Assembly: GCA_012103455.1 (NCBI GenBank)
Contig: WLWT01000003.1
Span: forward strand, 310,001 to 374,000
Direction: 5' to 3'
Length of the DNA stretch: 64,000 bases
Origin: Gammaproteobacteria bacterium
GTDB lineage: Bacteria; Pseudomonadota; Gammaproteobacteria; HK1
Under the pieces are notes generated by a model. That model did no database searches and was not told where the DNA came from. It saw only the letters and a list, made by a program, of their open reading frames with translations. A program made the position numbers and the translations under genes. Shown piece by piece: positions 55,061-63,511 of the stretch. Position 1 is the stretch's first letter. The number at the start of each line of letters is the position of its first letter.

Positions 55061-56488
55061 ATGTCCGACCGGTTGATCGCCGTTGTTAAACGCGACTGTC
55101 CCACCTGTGAATTGGTAGAGCCGGTATTGGCTCAGCTAGCGGAGCAAGCGGGCCTTACTGTCTACTCCCAGGATGATCCGGGGTTCCCAGCCGCAGTGCC
55201 GCAGGTGATCGATGACAGGGATCTAGCTGCCTCGCACCGCATGGGCATAGAAATAGTGCCCACGCTCATCCGGATATCCGGCGATGAGGAAGTGGCCCGC
55301 CAGATAGGGTGGCACCGGGGTGATTGGGAGGCATTGAGCGGTGTGGATGGGTTGGGCGCCGGGCTGCCGGAGTGGGGCGCTGGTTGTGGCGCCATCAACG
55401 CTGAGCCGGCGGTGCTGGAAAAGCTCAAGATCAAATTCGGCCAGACCGGCATACAGTCGCGCTTGGTGGACATCGGCGAAGCGGAAGATGAAGCCGAAGC
55501 TATGTTCGACCGGGGATGGTCGGATGGGCTGCCGCTGGTGCCGCCTACCGAGCAACGGGTGTTGCGGATGCTCGCTGGCACCACGGAAGATCCGCGCACG
55601 GTATTGGGACTTTGCCCGCCGAACTTGGTGGCACTGACGGTGGAGAAAGTGGCCGTCAACGCGGTGATGGCGGGCTGCAAACCCGAGTACATGCCCGTTG
55701 TGTTGGCGTCCATGCGGGCGGCATTAGAAGACGATTTTGCCCTGCACGGGGTGTTGGCGACGACCATGTTCGTGGGCCCGGTGCTGGTGGTGAACGGTCC
55801 TGTGCGCCACCGGATCGGCATGAACGCGAAAGGCAACGCCCTCGGCCAGGGCAACCGCGCCAATGCCACCATTGGCCGTGCCATCCAGCTTATAGTGCGC
55901 AATGTGGGCGGTGGTCTGCCGCAAGGTGTCGATCGCGCCTGTCTAGGCAATCCCGGCAAGTACACGTTTTGTTTCGCGGAAGACGAAGAAGGCTCGTGTT
56001 GGGAGTCGCTGGCCGTTGAACGCGGTTTTACCGCCGGGCAATCAACGGTCACGGTGTTCGCCGGCTATGGCGTGCAAGGGGTGGTCGATCAGAAAGCGCG
56101 TGATCCGCAGTCTCTATGCCACTCCTTCGCCGCCAGCCTGCGCGCTTTTCATAACGTCAAAATCGCCCCCGCCGGTGACGCTATCGTGGTGGTGTGCCCG
56201 GAGCATGACCGCACATTCAAAGAGGCGGGGTGGAGCAAGCAGCAGTTTTTGCAGCGGCTCTACGCGCTTTGCGAGATCCCAGGCGAGGAATTGGTCACCG
56301 GTGTGGGTGGTATTGCCGAAGGCATCGCACAAAAACTGGCGGACCGCTCCTTTAACAAGTTCAGGCCGGGTGGTCTTCTGGCCGTACGTGCTGGCGGTGG
56401 CGCCGGGATGTTCTCGGCCATCATCGGCGGCTGGTTGGCCAGTGGACCCAAAGGCAGTATTCCCATCACTAAAGAGGTGAAATCATGA
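55061..56488 (+). CDS. UGSC-associated partner protein with N-terminal thioredoxin-like domain
   Basis: 475 residues from ATG 55061 (an earlier frame start at 55013 has no support). Residues 1-95 are thioredoxin-like: VVKRDCPTCELVEPVLAQLA with CPTC at 13-16 and the cis-Pro in IEIVPTLIRISG. Residues ~140-475 are the partner domain, with AEAMFDRGWSDGLPLVPPTE, VAVNAVMAGCKPEYMPVVLA, GPVLVVNGPVRHRIGMN and NPGKYTFCFAEDEEGSCWES. The fusion suggests thiol-disulfide chemistry supporting the selenoprotein, whose gene overlaps its stop by 4 bases (ATGA). No named enzyme activity is recognised. Confidence 0.8.
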   Translation: MSDRLIAVVKRDCPTCELVEPVLAQLAEQAGLTVYSQDDPGFPAAVPQVIDDRDLAASHRMGIEIVPTLIRISGDEEVARQIGWHRGDWEALSGVDGLGAGLPEWGAGCGAINAEPAVLEKLKIKFGQTGIQSRLVDIGEAEDEAEAMFDRGWSDGLPLVPPTEQRVLRMLAGTTEDPRTVLGLCPPNLVALTVEKVAVNAVMAGCKPEYMPVVLASMRAALEDDFALHGVLATTMFVGPVLVVNGPVRHRIGMNAKGNALGQGNRANATIGRAIQLIVRNVGGGLPQGVDRACLGNPGKYTFCFAEDEEGSCWESLAVERGFTAGQSTVTVFAGYGVQGVVDQKARDPQSLCHSFAASLRAFHNVKIAPAGDAIVVVCPEHDRTFKEAGWSKQQFLQRLYALCEIPGEELVTGVGGIAEGIAQKLADRSFNKFRPGGLLAVRAGGGAGMFSAIIGGWLASGPKGSIPITKEVKS

Positions 56489-57003
56489 CGCGACTGGTGG
56501 ATCCCACCGGTGAGCTCTCACCGGTACGCCGCGAGCGCTTACCGCGCCCGCCCGCACTAGCCGGACTTACCGTCGGCATCTTGGACATTTCAAAGCCACG
56601 GGGCGATGTGTTCCTGGACCGGCTGGACCAGCGGCTGAGCGCCTCGGGCATTGGCGTCAAGCGTTACGTGAAACCCACTTTTGCCCGCCCCGCGCCGACC
56701 GGGTTGCGCCAGCAGATCGCGACGGAAGTCGATGCGTTGGTGGAAGGCTTAGCCGACTGAGGTTCATGCACATCGTGCTGTACGCATGACATCGTGGACC
56801 TTGAGATGCGCGGTATTGTAGGGGTAGGGGTCGCCACCACTGAATTCGTGGATGCGGCGCAAACCCAGGCTGATGCCCTCGGTTACGATCCGGCAATGCT
56901 GTTTGTGCAACATCCCATCCAAGACCGAACCGACGAGGAGATCCGGGCGATCGCGGATTCGGCTTACGACAGCATCGTGGGTTTGTTGACCCAGCGTAAT
57001 TAG
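56485..57003 (+). CDS. UGSC-motif selenoprotein, copy 2 (in-frame TGA as selenocysteine)
   Basis: 172 residues when the TGA at 56758-56760 is read as Sec92: VEGLAD-U-GSCTSCCTHDI. ATG overlaps the partner stop, implying translational coupling. N-terminal ALAGLTVGILDISKPRGDVF lines up with LAGKTVGFISNGKEG of copy 1; C-terminal GIVGVGVATTEFVDAAQTQA lines up with its GIPAIAVMTTQFVSAAE. Downstream of the UGA, UCAUGC (56764-56769) and GCAUGA (56784-56789) form a 6-bp stem with a 14-base loop, at a distance typical for a bacterial SECIS. Strong evidence of recoding; catalytic role, likely selenol redox, is inference. Confidence 0.9.
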
Positions 57004-57953
57004 CCGTTGAGCTGATCAGTCGTGCACCAGTCCGGTAACAGGCCGGACTGCCGAAAACGCCTGATTTCGTCCAAATAGCGTGGGTCGCCGTAGCGCCGGT
57101 ATTCACAATGGCACGACCAAGCGTATTTCAATACGTGTGCCTCATCGAGACTGGCGGGAGCGGGTGCAACGTTGCCGGTGGACAGCGGTGGGCGGCCAAC
57201 TATGGTGTGGGCGGCCAATAACGCACCGGTTAGCGCTGGCAACAGTAATCGCTCCTCAAGCACGCCGCCGAGGATGCCAGCGGTGTGTGTTGCCGTCACC
57301 ATATGCAGGGCGAAAAAATCCCGTGTGCTGCGGTATGCATCCAACGCGGCGGCGGCACAGAGGGTCAGATTCTGCGCACAGCCAACTGGATAGTTGCCGG
57401 TATCGATAAGCTCGATCAACCGTGGCGTAAATCCACTGGCCGCGAAATCGATGGGGCCGCTTCGAGTTTGTGCCGCGAGCGCTGCGCGAAGGTTGAGCGG
57501 ATCGGCTGTAGTAGGCACTGGGCGGTGCACGCTGACGAGATAAGCGAGGGCCACGGCGGTCTCGTCATCGGAACGAAAATCGATCGCATAACCTAGGCGG
57601 ATCAGTGGATGAAAAGCGTGGGATGCCAGGCTTTCGATGAGGTGCGGCAATACATCTTTTACTACTACTTCCCTGGTTGTTTGCGCGATGGCTTGCACAA
57701 AATAGGCGCGTAGGCTCGGGTAGGCGTCCGCATTGCCGATGCCGCTACGCCAGTCGTCCATGGGAGTGGGCAATATATCGAGTGGGCTGAGCGTGGGAGT
57801 GTAAGAGGTGCGGAAACGGGTCAATTCCGCTTCGCTGCCGCCTAGACCCGCTATCGCACATAGTGCCATCGGTAGATGGTCGCTGAATCCGCTGGGCTGT
57901 TTAGTGGGCCAATAGGACGCGCCGTGCTCTACCTGCTTATTAAGCGTCTCCAT
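57000..57953 (-). CDS. Questin oxidase family protein (DUF4243-like)
   Basis: About 317 residues. The start region HGASYWPTKQPSGFSDHLPM and ALCAIAGLGGSEAELTRFRT, with HAFHPLIRLGYAIDFRSDDE, TAVALAYLV and later FFALHMVTATHTAGIL, follow the questin oxidase-like family, fungal and bacterial Baeyer-Villiger-type oxidases. Two starts are possible because a 15-base direct repeat (CGTCTCCATAGTTGG) duplicates the 5' end; I take ATG 57953, which keeps METLNKQ. It is convergent with UGSC copy 2, sharing the last 4 bases. Substrate unknown. Confidence 0.78.
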   Translation of the reverse strand: METLNKQVEHGASYWPTKQPSGFSDHLPMALCAIAGLGGSEAELTRFRTSYTPTLSPLDILPTPMDDWRSGIGNADAYPSLRAYFVQAIAQTTREVVVKDVLPHLIESLASHAFHPLIRLGYAIDFRSDDETAVALAYLVSVHRPVPTTADPLNLRAALAAQTRSGPIDFAASGFTPRLIELIDTGNYPVGCAQNLTLCAAAALDAYRSTRDFFALHMVTATHTAGILGGVLEERLLLPALTGALLAAHTIVGRPPLSTGNVAPAPASLDEAHVLKYAWSCHCEYRRYGDPRYLDEIRRFRQSGLLPDWCTTDQLNG

Positions 57954-58055
57954 AGTTGGCGTCTCCATAGTTGGCGCTCCCGTCTTCTACTGGCACCGAC
58001 ACCGTACAGTACAATTTAAAGTCAAGTTTAGGTCAAGGAAAGAAAAATAGGCGGA

Positions 58056-59615
58056 TCAAGCAGTGGTACGGGCACGGGCCAATAACAAGGCCGGCAATAC
58101 CGTTAAGAAAAAGACCACAGCAATAGCGATGGCGGCATCGTTGAAGGCTCTTGATTGGGCTTGGGCGGTGACTACTTCGCCTAGATAGCTGAGCGCACCG
58201 GCTTGATGTTCCGGTATCGCCAGCCCGGCTTCACTCAACAATTGGCTCACCTTGGCCAGCAGTTCCCGAGAGGTGTGATTGGCGGCGGTTTGCGTTGCGG
58301 CCAATGCCTCGGCGTGAAATTGGGTACGTTGCTCGACGATGATAACGAGTGCGCTGATGCCGAAAGCACCGCCCAATTGGCGAAAGAAGTTCAAGGTGCC
58401 CGAACCCTGGGCCAACTGGCTGCCGGGAAGGACACGGGTCGCGGCGGTGCGCAGTGGCGAATTGATAAAACCCATGCCGGCACGCCCGAACATGACGATA
58501 AGAGCCAAGGTCCAAAATGACGTGTTCGCGTCCGCCCCGCTCATCATCATGAAGCCGATACCGAGGACGATGAGGCCAAAGACGATGAGATAGTGGGCGG
58601 GTACCGAATCCGCCAGGCGGCCTGCCACCGGCAGTGCGACCATCAAGACGAGACCGGCGGGGGCCAACAACAGTCCCGCTTGCGTGGGCGTAAAAGAGAG
58701 CACGGTTTGTACGAATACCGGGATGTAATAGGTGGTGGCGAACAGCCCACTGCCAAATACGAAAGCGATAAGACAGGTTGAAGCGAAATGACCATTGGCG
58801 AGTACGGCGAAGTCGAGCAGCGGCGAGGTGGACTTCAACTGACTGTAGACGAAGGCGGCACCGGCGCCTGCGCCGGTCAGGCTGTAGAGGAGGATCTGAT
58901 CGGACAGCCAGCCCCAGCGCTGGCCGTTGCTAAGAGCGGCCAGCGTGGCCACCAGTGCGGTGGCGAGCAGTAATACCCCGGGCCAGTCAAACGCTCTTGG
59001 CCGGTGGTGCGCCTCGCGCCCTGGCAGGAAGTTGGCGCCGGCTAGCAAGGCGATGGCACACAGGGGTAGCGGCATGAGGAACATGTAGCGCCAGCCTAAA
59101 GTGTCGATAGCGATGCCGCCCGCCAACGGTCCTATGGCCGGTGCCAGCACTACGCCCATGCCGTAAACGCCCATGGCGAAACCACGCCGTTCGGGCGGGA
59201 AGACGAGGGCCAGCACGACCATGGAGAGGGGTTGAATCACGCCGGCCGCCATGCCTTGCATGGCGCGGCCTAAGGCCATGATTTCGATGTTCGGGGCGGC
59301 GGCGCCTAGCAGCGCTCCGGCGACGAACAACATCAGCATATAGACGAAAGTTGACCGGGTGCCCAGGCAGTCCAGCAGCCAGGCGCAGAGCAGTTGGCTG
59401 ACGGTCATGGTGGCGAGGAACGCCGTCGCCATCCACTGCACTCGATCAAGACCGATGCCAAAGGAGCCCATGACCTGCGGCACCGCCACGTTGACGATGG
59501 TTGCTGAGAGCACGGTGCTGATGGACGCGCCCACCACGGTGATGGTGGCGATCCACCGGTAAGCGTGGCCGTAGCGCTCGAAGTAGTCCTTGAATGTATC
59601 ACCCGTGTCAGCCAT
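58056..59615 (-). CDS. DHA2 family MFS exporter (EmrB/QacA type)
   Basis: About 519 residues from ATG 59615 (MADTGDTFKDYFERYGHAYR). Fourteen hydrophobic segments are visible, e.g. ITVVGASISTVLSATIVNVA with the motif D1-like start of EmrB/QacA proteins, then VPQVMGSFGIGLDRVQWMAT, and ALGRAMQGMAAGVIQPLSMV (motif C region GIGPLAGG). The C-terminal extra pair of helices (NDAAIAIAVVFFLTVLPALL) matches the 14-helix layout. Probably a proton-driven drug or metabolite exporter. No EmrA membrane-fusion gene adjoins it. Confidence 0.88.
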   Translation of the reverse strand: MADTGDTFKDYFERYGHAYRWIATITVVGASISTVLSATIVNVAVPQVMGSFGIGLDRVQWMATAFLATMTVSQLLCAWLLDCLGTRSTFVYMLMLFVAGALLGAAAPNIEIMALGRAMQGMAAGVIQPLSMVVLALVFPPERRGFAMGVYGMGVVLAPAIGPLAGGIAIDTLGWRYMFLMPLPLCAIALLAGANFLPGREAHHRPRAFDWPGVLLLATALVATLAALSNGQRWGWLSDQILLYSLTGAGAGAAFVYSQLKSTSPLLDFAVLANGHFASTCLIAFVFGSGLFATTYYIPVFVQTVLSFTPTQAGLLLAPAGLVLMVALPVAGRLADSVPAHYLIVFGLIVLGIGFMMMSGADANTSFWTLALIVMFGRAGMGFINSPLRTAATRVLPGSQLAQGSGTLNFFRQLGGAFGISALVIIVEQRTQFHAEALAATQTAANHTSRELLAKVSQLLSEAGLAIPEHQAGALSYLGEVVTAQAQSRAFNDAAIAIAVVFFLTVLPALLLARARTTA

Positions 59616-59762
59616 GGGAGGAGTCTGACAGATCGCAAGCGTGGTGCGCTTCGGGTGCAAGTTGACGCGAAGGCGCAAGGGCGGGAAATATGGCTGCCAT
59701 GCAGCCTATGAAAAGCCGAAGCTGTTGGCAAACGATCGGTGATCTTCGTTTGCACTGCCTTG

Positions 59763-59850
59763 ACGCCCATGGATACGCCGGTAGGGGTCATCAACCAATC
59801 GTCGTTTAGCCGCACGCTGATGTTGCCGCTTGCACCGAAGATTCATTCAT
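59763..59850 (-). pseudogene. Class II aldolase remnant (duplicate of 62882-63511)
   Basis: Minus-strand VRLNDDWLMTPTGVSMG matches the N-terminal block of the intact aldolase downstream (VRLDDGWLMTPTGVSMG), followed by MNESS/MNESS start sequence with the ~45 bases between deleted at the two ACCGAAG/GCCGAAG words. The rest of the gene is replaced by unrelated sequence. This is the left edge of the older of two duplicated copies. Confidence 0.75.
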
Positions 59851-60042
59851 GTTGGCGAATGTCCACTGTTAACAAGAAATTGTGAAAAAATCACAGAATT
59901 CCGCGCTGACAGATTTTTGTGAGTGTCAACATTCAGCGTGAAATGTTGCGAAAAAGAAGCATTAAAAACAACTGCTTATCTCTCCTGACTGCCCGGTGAA
60001 CCCCGCATTGGTTACACTGTGCGGCTTCATTGATGGGCCACG

Positions 60043-60348
60043 ATGGACTTGGGTGTGGATAAGACCGTTGTGTTGCATGAGGCTGACAATGTTGCCACCA
60101 GCCTGGGTGCGCTTGAGCGGGGCATCGTCGTTAATCTGCCTGATGCAGGGCTGTTGACCGTTGCCGATACTATTCCGTTCGGTCACAAGTTGGCGCTGTC
60201 GGATATCGAAGCGGGCGGTGACATCGTTAAGTATGGGCAGGTGATAGGGCGGGCCACGAGGCGTATAGAGCGCGGTGAGTGGGTACACACTCACAATGTT
60301 GAAAGCGCCCGGGCCAGAGGAGATATAGCCGGCGTAGAGCGCGACTAA
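60043..60348 (+). CDS. UxaA/SuyA-type SAF domain protein (dehydratase or lyase small subunit)
   Basis: 101 residues starting MDLGVDKTVVLHEADNVATS. The SAF-domain pattern IPFGHKLALSDIEAGGDIVK, YGQVIGRATRRIERGEWVHT with HNVESAR is that of the small subunit or N-terminal domain of altronate dehydratase (UxaA) and sulfolactate sulfo-lyase (SuyA). These act on hydroxy acids with an iron site; the HxH near the end (HTHN) is typical. The large-subunit gene overlaps its stop (TAATG). A second copy starts at 63695. Confidence 0.85.
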   Translation: MDLGVDKTVVLHEADNVATSLGALERGIVVNLPDAGLLTVADTIPFGHKLALSDIEAGGDIVKYGQVIGRATRRIERGEWVHTHNVESARARGDIAGVERD

Positions 60349-61151
60349 TGGCAGCTTTCAGCTTCATGGGCTTCAGGCGGCCCGATGGCCGGGTGGGGGT
60401 GCGCAATCAAGTGGCGATTGTGTCGGCGATGGACAATACCAATCCCAGCGCCGCGCGCATCGGCGCGATGGTTGCCGGTACCGTGGTGCTATCGACGCCG
60501 TTTGGCCGCGGGCAGATCGGGCATGACTTCGACGTCACCTTGCGCACGCTGGCCGGCCTCGCCAGCCATCCGAACATCACTGCCGTGCTGGTGCTCGGTT
60601 TGAGTCTCAAAGCGGGCGAGCCACTGGCGGCCCGGATCGCGAAGACGGCTAAGCCGGTTGAGGTGCTGGGCCTGCAAGATGTGGGCAGCGCCACTTTGCT
60701 GACCGCCCGTGGCGTGCAAGCCGCCGCCCGATTGGTGGCGGATGCATCGGAGTCAGAGCGCGAGCCTTGCGATCTGTGCGAGTTGGTGGTGGCAGTGGAG
60801 TGTGGCGGTTCGGATACCACGTCCGGTTTGGCCTCGAATCCCGCCGTGGGCCGGTTCGCTGATCGACTAGTGGATGCCGGTGGCACGGTCATCTTATCGG
60901 AGCCGACTGAATTCATGGGCGCCGAACACCTGCTGGCGGCGCACACCGTCAACGCGGCAGACGCCCGGCGCATTGACGATATGGTGCGCTGGTTTGAAGA
61001 CGAAGCGAGGCGCAACGGCGTCGATATGCGCGGCACCAATCCAACCGCGGACAACATCGAAGGCGGGCTCACCACGTTGGAGGAGAAATCCCTAGGGGCT
61101 ATCGCCAAAGGCGGCACCCGCCCCATCGTGAATGTCTATCCAGTGACCTAA
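60348..61151 (+). CDS. UxaA/SuyB-type large subunit, C-terminally truncated
   Basis: 267 residues: FMGFRRPDGRVGVRNQVAIV at the start, then VLVLGLSLKAGEPLAARIAK, VAVECGGSDTTSGLASNPAV, ILSEPTEFMGAEHLLAAH and GTNPTADNIEGGLTTLEEKS, all typical of the D-altronate dehydratase/sulfo-lyase large domain. Family members have about 390 residues and continue after TRPIVNVYP; here the stop comes right after VNVYPVT and recombinase-fragment DNA follows. So ~120 C-terminal residues are missing and activity is doubtful. Coupled to the SAF gene. Confidence 0.85.
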   Translation: MAAFSFMGFRRPDGRVGVRNQVAIVSAMDNTNPSAARIGAMVAGTVVLSTPFGRGQIGHDFDVTLRTLAGLASHPNITAVLVLGLSLKAGEPLAARIAKTAKPVEVLGLQDVGSATLLTARGVQAAARLVADASESEREPCDLCELVVAVECGGSDTTSGLASNPAVGRFADRLVDAGGTVILSEPTEFMGAEHLLAAHTVNAADARRIDDMVRWFEDEARRNGVDMRGTNPTADNIEGGLTTLEEKSLGAIAKGGTRPIVNVYPVT

Positions 61152-61187
61152 TCCGTTATTACAGGGGTACGGTTTTAAAAAAGCATG

Positions 61188-61387
61188 GACTCAATAATCA
61201 CCATGACCTGAGAGCCGCCTATGCCTGTGAACGCTACCGGCAGATTACCCAAACCAATGCGCCGGTCATTGCAGGAGATCGACGATGCCAGAAGCCAGCA
61301 GACAAAAAAGCAAGGGAAATCATTGCTCAGGGGCTGGGGCATAACCGGACGGATGTGGTTGCCAGTTACATCGGCTCATCCCAGTAG
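61188..61387 (+). pseudogene. Tyrosine recombinase (integrase) C-terminal fragment
   Basis: The plus frame reads NNHHDLRAAYACERYRQITQ, later AREIIAQGLGHNRTDVVASYIG, then stop. HxLR and GHxRxD....Y are the second Arg, His and nucleophilic Tyr motifs of tyrosine recombinases, in a subgroup annotated as integrase domain proteins. The N-terminal part is absent. It sits exactly where the UxaA large-subunit gene is cut and beside the Fic gene, marking a foreign insertion. Confidence 0.75.
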
Positions 61388-61394
61388 CACAGAC

Positions 61395-62447
61395 TTATTT
61401 TTTACTCTTGCGCTCTATCCATTTCAAGCCTTCAGCACTCAGCCGGTAGCGTTGCCTGGGGTTGTTCGGACTGTCAGGATGGGTCATCTGCATCCAGCCT
61501 GCCTCAAGGGCAGGCTTCAGGTAGTTCTTGCGAAAACTGGTGCGGTGCTTTAAGCCCAGTTTTTCCATAATGACGGGCGCAGGCATAGGGGCATTGAGGC
61601 TGTGATGTAACGTCATCAGCAGCCTGCTTACTTGGTCACTTGCTTGGTCATATGCTTGGTCACTTTCAACAGGAAGTAACGTTTCCGTATTCAGAGCCTC
61701 TTGCAGAGCCTGCTCGATGGCTTGCAGCATAAAGCTGATAAAAACTGTGGCATCACTGGTCTTGTCTGCCTCTCCCAGTGCCTGATAATAAGCTGCCTGC
61801 TGATCACGAATAATAGTCTCTACCGGCAGATAAGCCAGTGGCTCACGCCATCGGGACAGGATCAGTGTCTGCCAGAAACGCCCCATACGACCATTACCAT
61901 CGGTAAAGGGGTGGATAAACTCGAACTCATAATGAAAGACACTACTGACAATCAATGGATGAACACCGGCATCCTGAACCCATGAAAGCAGGTCTGACAT
62001 CAGCCTGGGCACCTGAGAGGCCGGTGGTGGCATATGGACCAACCGATCGTCCCGGTAAATACCCACACCCGAGTCACGCCAGCATCCGGTTTGATCTGTC
62101 AGCCCTTTCATCAGTGCGGAGTGAACACTCAGCATATCGTCAGCACTGGCTGGGTTCAGGGTTGGCAGCAGGTCATAGGCGGCAAAAGCATTCTGCACTT
62201 CCTGAATTTCTCTGGGTTGCCCCAGTATCCGTTTGCCCTCGAATATGGCCGTCACCTGCTCCAGATTCAGGGTATTGTGTTCAATTGCCAGCGATGCCTG
62301 AACCGTGCGAATCCGGTTTCCCCGCCGCAACCGGGGTGTCACGGACTCCCCGGCACTGGCACTGTACCGTCCCAGTAGCTCACTGATATTGGCTACGGCA
62401 TCGAGAATGCCGGGAGTAATGGTATAAGGGGGCTGATATTTCGCCAT
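61395..62447 (-). CDS. Fic family protein (AMPylase-type) with winged-helix C-terminus
   Basis: 350 residues. The Fic motif HPFTDGNGRMGR at 179-190 has all catalytic residues for adenylyl transfer. An N-terminal inhibitory-helix-like stretch ASLAIEHNTL (Glu56) resembles class II Fic self-inhibition, with His instead of Gly/Asn after the Glu. The C-terminal 90 residues (VSRLLMTLHHSLNAPMPAPV, LKHRTSFRKNYLKPALEAGW) look like a winged helix. Between an integrase fragment and the duplicated aldolase locus, it is probably foreign cargo. It may AMPylate a host or self target, unknown. Confidence 0.92.
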   Translation of the reverse strand: MAKYQPPYTITPGILDAVANISELLGRYSASAGESVTPRLRRGNRIRTVQASLAIEHNTLNLEQVTAIFEGKRILGQPREIQEVQNAFAAYDLLPTLNPASADDMLSVHSALMKGLTDQTGCWRDSGVGIYRDDRLVHMPPPASQVPRLMSDLLSWVQDAGVHPLIVSSVFHYEFEFIHPFTDGNGRMGRFWQTLILSRWREPLAYLPVETIIRDQQAAYYQALGEADKTSDATVFISFMLQAIEQALQEALNTETLLPVESDQAYDQASDQVSRLLMTLHHSLNAPMPAPVIMEKLGLKHRTSFRKNYLKPALEAGWMQMTHPDSPNNPRQRYRLSAEGLKWIERKSKK

Positions 62448-62881
62448 AGCGGTTTGCTGGCACTCTTGAGTCCGACGCCGCTTTTGAGCAGGGGCAAGAT
62501 GGGAAGGAATGCCTGCTGTCTCATCAGGTGTGAGTTCAGGAAAGGAATTCAGGAGTCACAGGGACTGTGAACCCCCTCCATATTTCAGCACCACTATTTT
62601 GTCAGTGAGAGCATCAGCTTCTCAGTCGTATCATCGCAATGCTGGTAAGGATTGCACTGAAACCTGCATCTTTGTCACTAAAATTTTCCCACCAGATTAT
62701 CTGCCTTGATCTAGACTTCTCTCCAATTGTAGAGAAGCACTTTTTTACCAGTGCCGTTTATACCAGCACTGCCGCTTCTCACCATGTCCCGCCATGGCAG
62801 CAAATTCTGCAATGCCTATATTGAACTGCGAAGCGCAACAGTAAGGTTGCCAGGGTCGGTTTTTTCCGGGAGAACAGCGCA
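62448..62881. other. Intergenic region between Fic and aldolase genes
   Basis: 434 bases. A few plus-strand frames of 60-80 codons exist but none has a recognisable domain or ribosome site; the frame reading LTMSRHGSKFCNAYIELRSA might be a transposase or other gene fragment I cannot name. A short hairpin TTCTCTCCAATTGTAGAGAA occurs near 62720. Confidence 0.4.
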
Positions 62882-63511
62882 TTACGCTGGTCCGGCCCGG
62901 AGTGCCGCGGTTTGGGCGGCGGTGAGTGGCCGTAAGGGTTGGCCGCGCAGTAGCAGGAAGAGCTTGGCTGTCTCTTCTAGCTCTTCCGTCGCGTAGACGG
63001 CGTCTTTCAGGCTGGTGCCGGCCACCACCGGGCCGTGGTTGGCCAGCAGCACGGCGTGGTGTTTGGAGGCCATTTCGCCGACTACTTTGGCCAAGTCGGG
63101 AGCGCCGGGGGCGTAGTAGGGGAGCAGTGGCAAGTGGCCGATTTTCATGACGTAGTAAGCCGTCAGTGGCGGTAACACGTTCGTCGGGTCGATGCCGTCA
63201 ATGCAACTCACGGCCACGGAATAGGTGGAGTGCAGGTGTACCACTGCGCCGGCTCTAGGGCGGGATCGGTACATCGCCAGATGGAGCGAGGACTCCTTGG
63301 TCGGCTGGTGGCCGTGGCGCCATGCACCGGTGTCATCGAGTTTGGCGAGGGTGGCGGGATCGATGCCGCCCATGGATACGCCGGTGGGGGTCATCAACCA
63401 ACCGTCGTCTAGCCGCACGCTGATGTTGCCGCTTGCACCGAAGGTGAGTCCTCTGTCGAATAGCGACTTGGCCATGGAGGCGATGTGCTCGCGTGCCGAA
63501 GATTCATTCAT
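62882..63511 (-). CDS. Class II aldolase/adducin family protein
   Basis: 209 residues: SLFDRGLTFGASGNISVRLD, WLMTPTGVSMGGIDPATLAK, AVVHLHSTYSVAVSC (zinc-binding His pair) and AVLLANHGPVVAGTSLKDAV (third His). Full-length for fuculose-phosphate aldolase-type enzymes, which cleave or epimerise sugar phosphates or hydroxy-acid derivatives. It is divergent from the SAF gene at 63695, a pairing found in hydroxy-acid or sugar-acid catabolism. A decayed copy of the locus is at 59763-61151. Confidence 0.9.
   Translation of the reverse strand: MNESSAREHIASMAKSLFDRGLTFGASGNISVRLDDGWLMTPTGVSMGGIDPATLAKLDDTGAWRHGHQPTKESSLHLAMYRSRPRAGAVVHLHSTYSVAVSCIDGIDPTNVLPPLTAYYVMKIGHLPLLPYYAPGAPDLAKVVGEMASKHHAVLLANHGPVVAGTSLKDAVYATEELEETAKLFLLLRGQPLRPLTAAQTAALRAGPA

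Larger units (their letters stand above)
59763..60348. repeat. Duplicated block, left copy (pairs with ~63368-64000)
   Basis: The sequence from the aldolase 5' end through the intergenic control region and the SAF-domain gene is repeated from 63368 to the window end with about 90 percent identity by eye. Left copy lacks ~45 bases of the aldolase start; otherwise the two run in parallel. The shared intergenic part keeps GTGAAAAAATCACA and GCGCTGACAGATTTTTGTGA, which suggests retained control sites. Confidence 0.8.
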
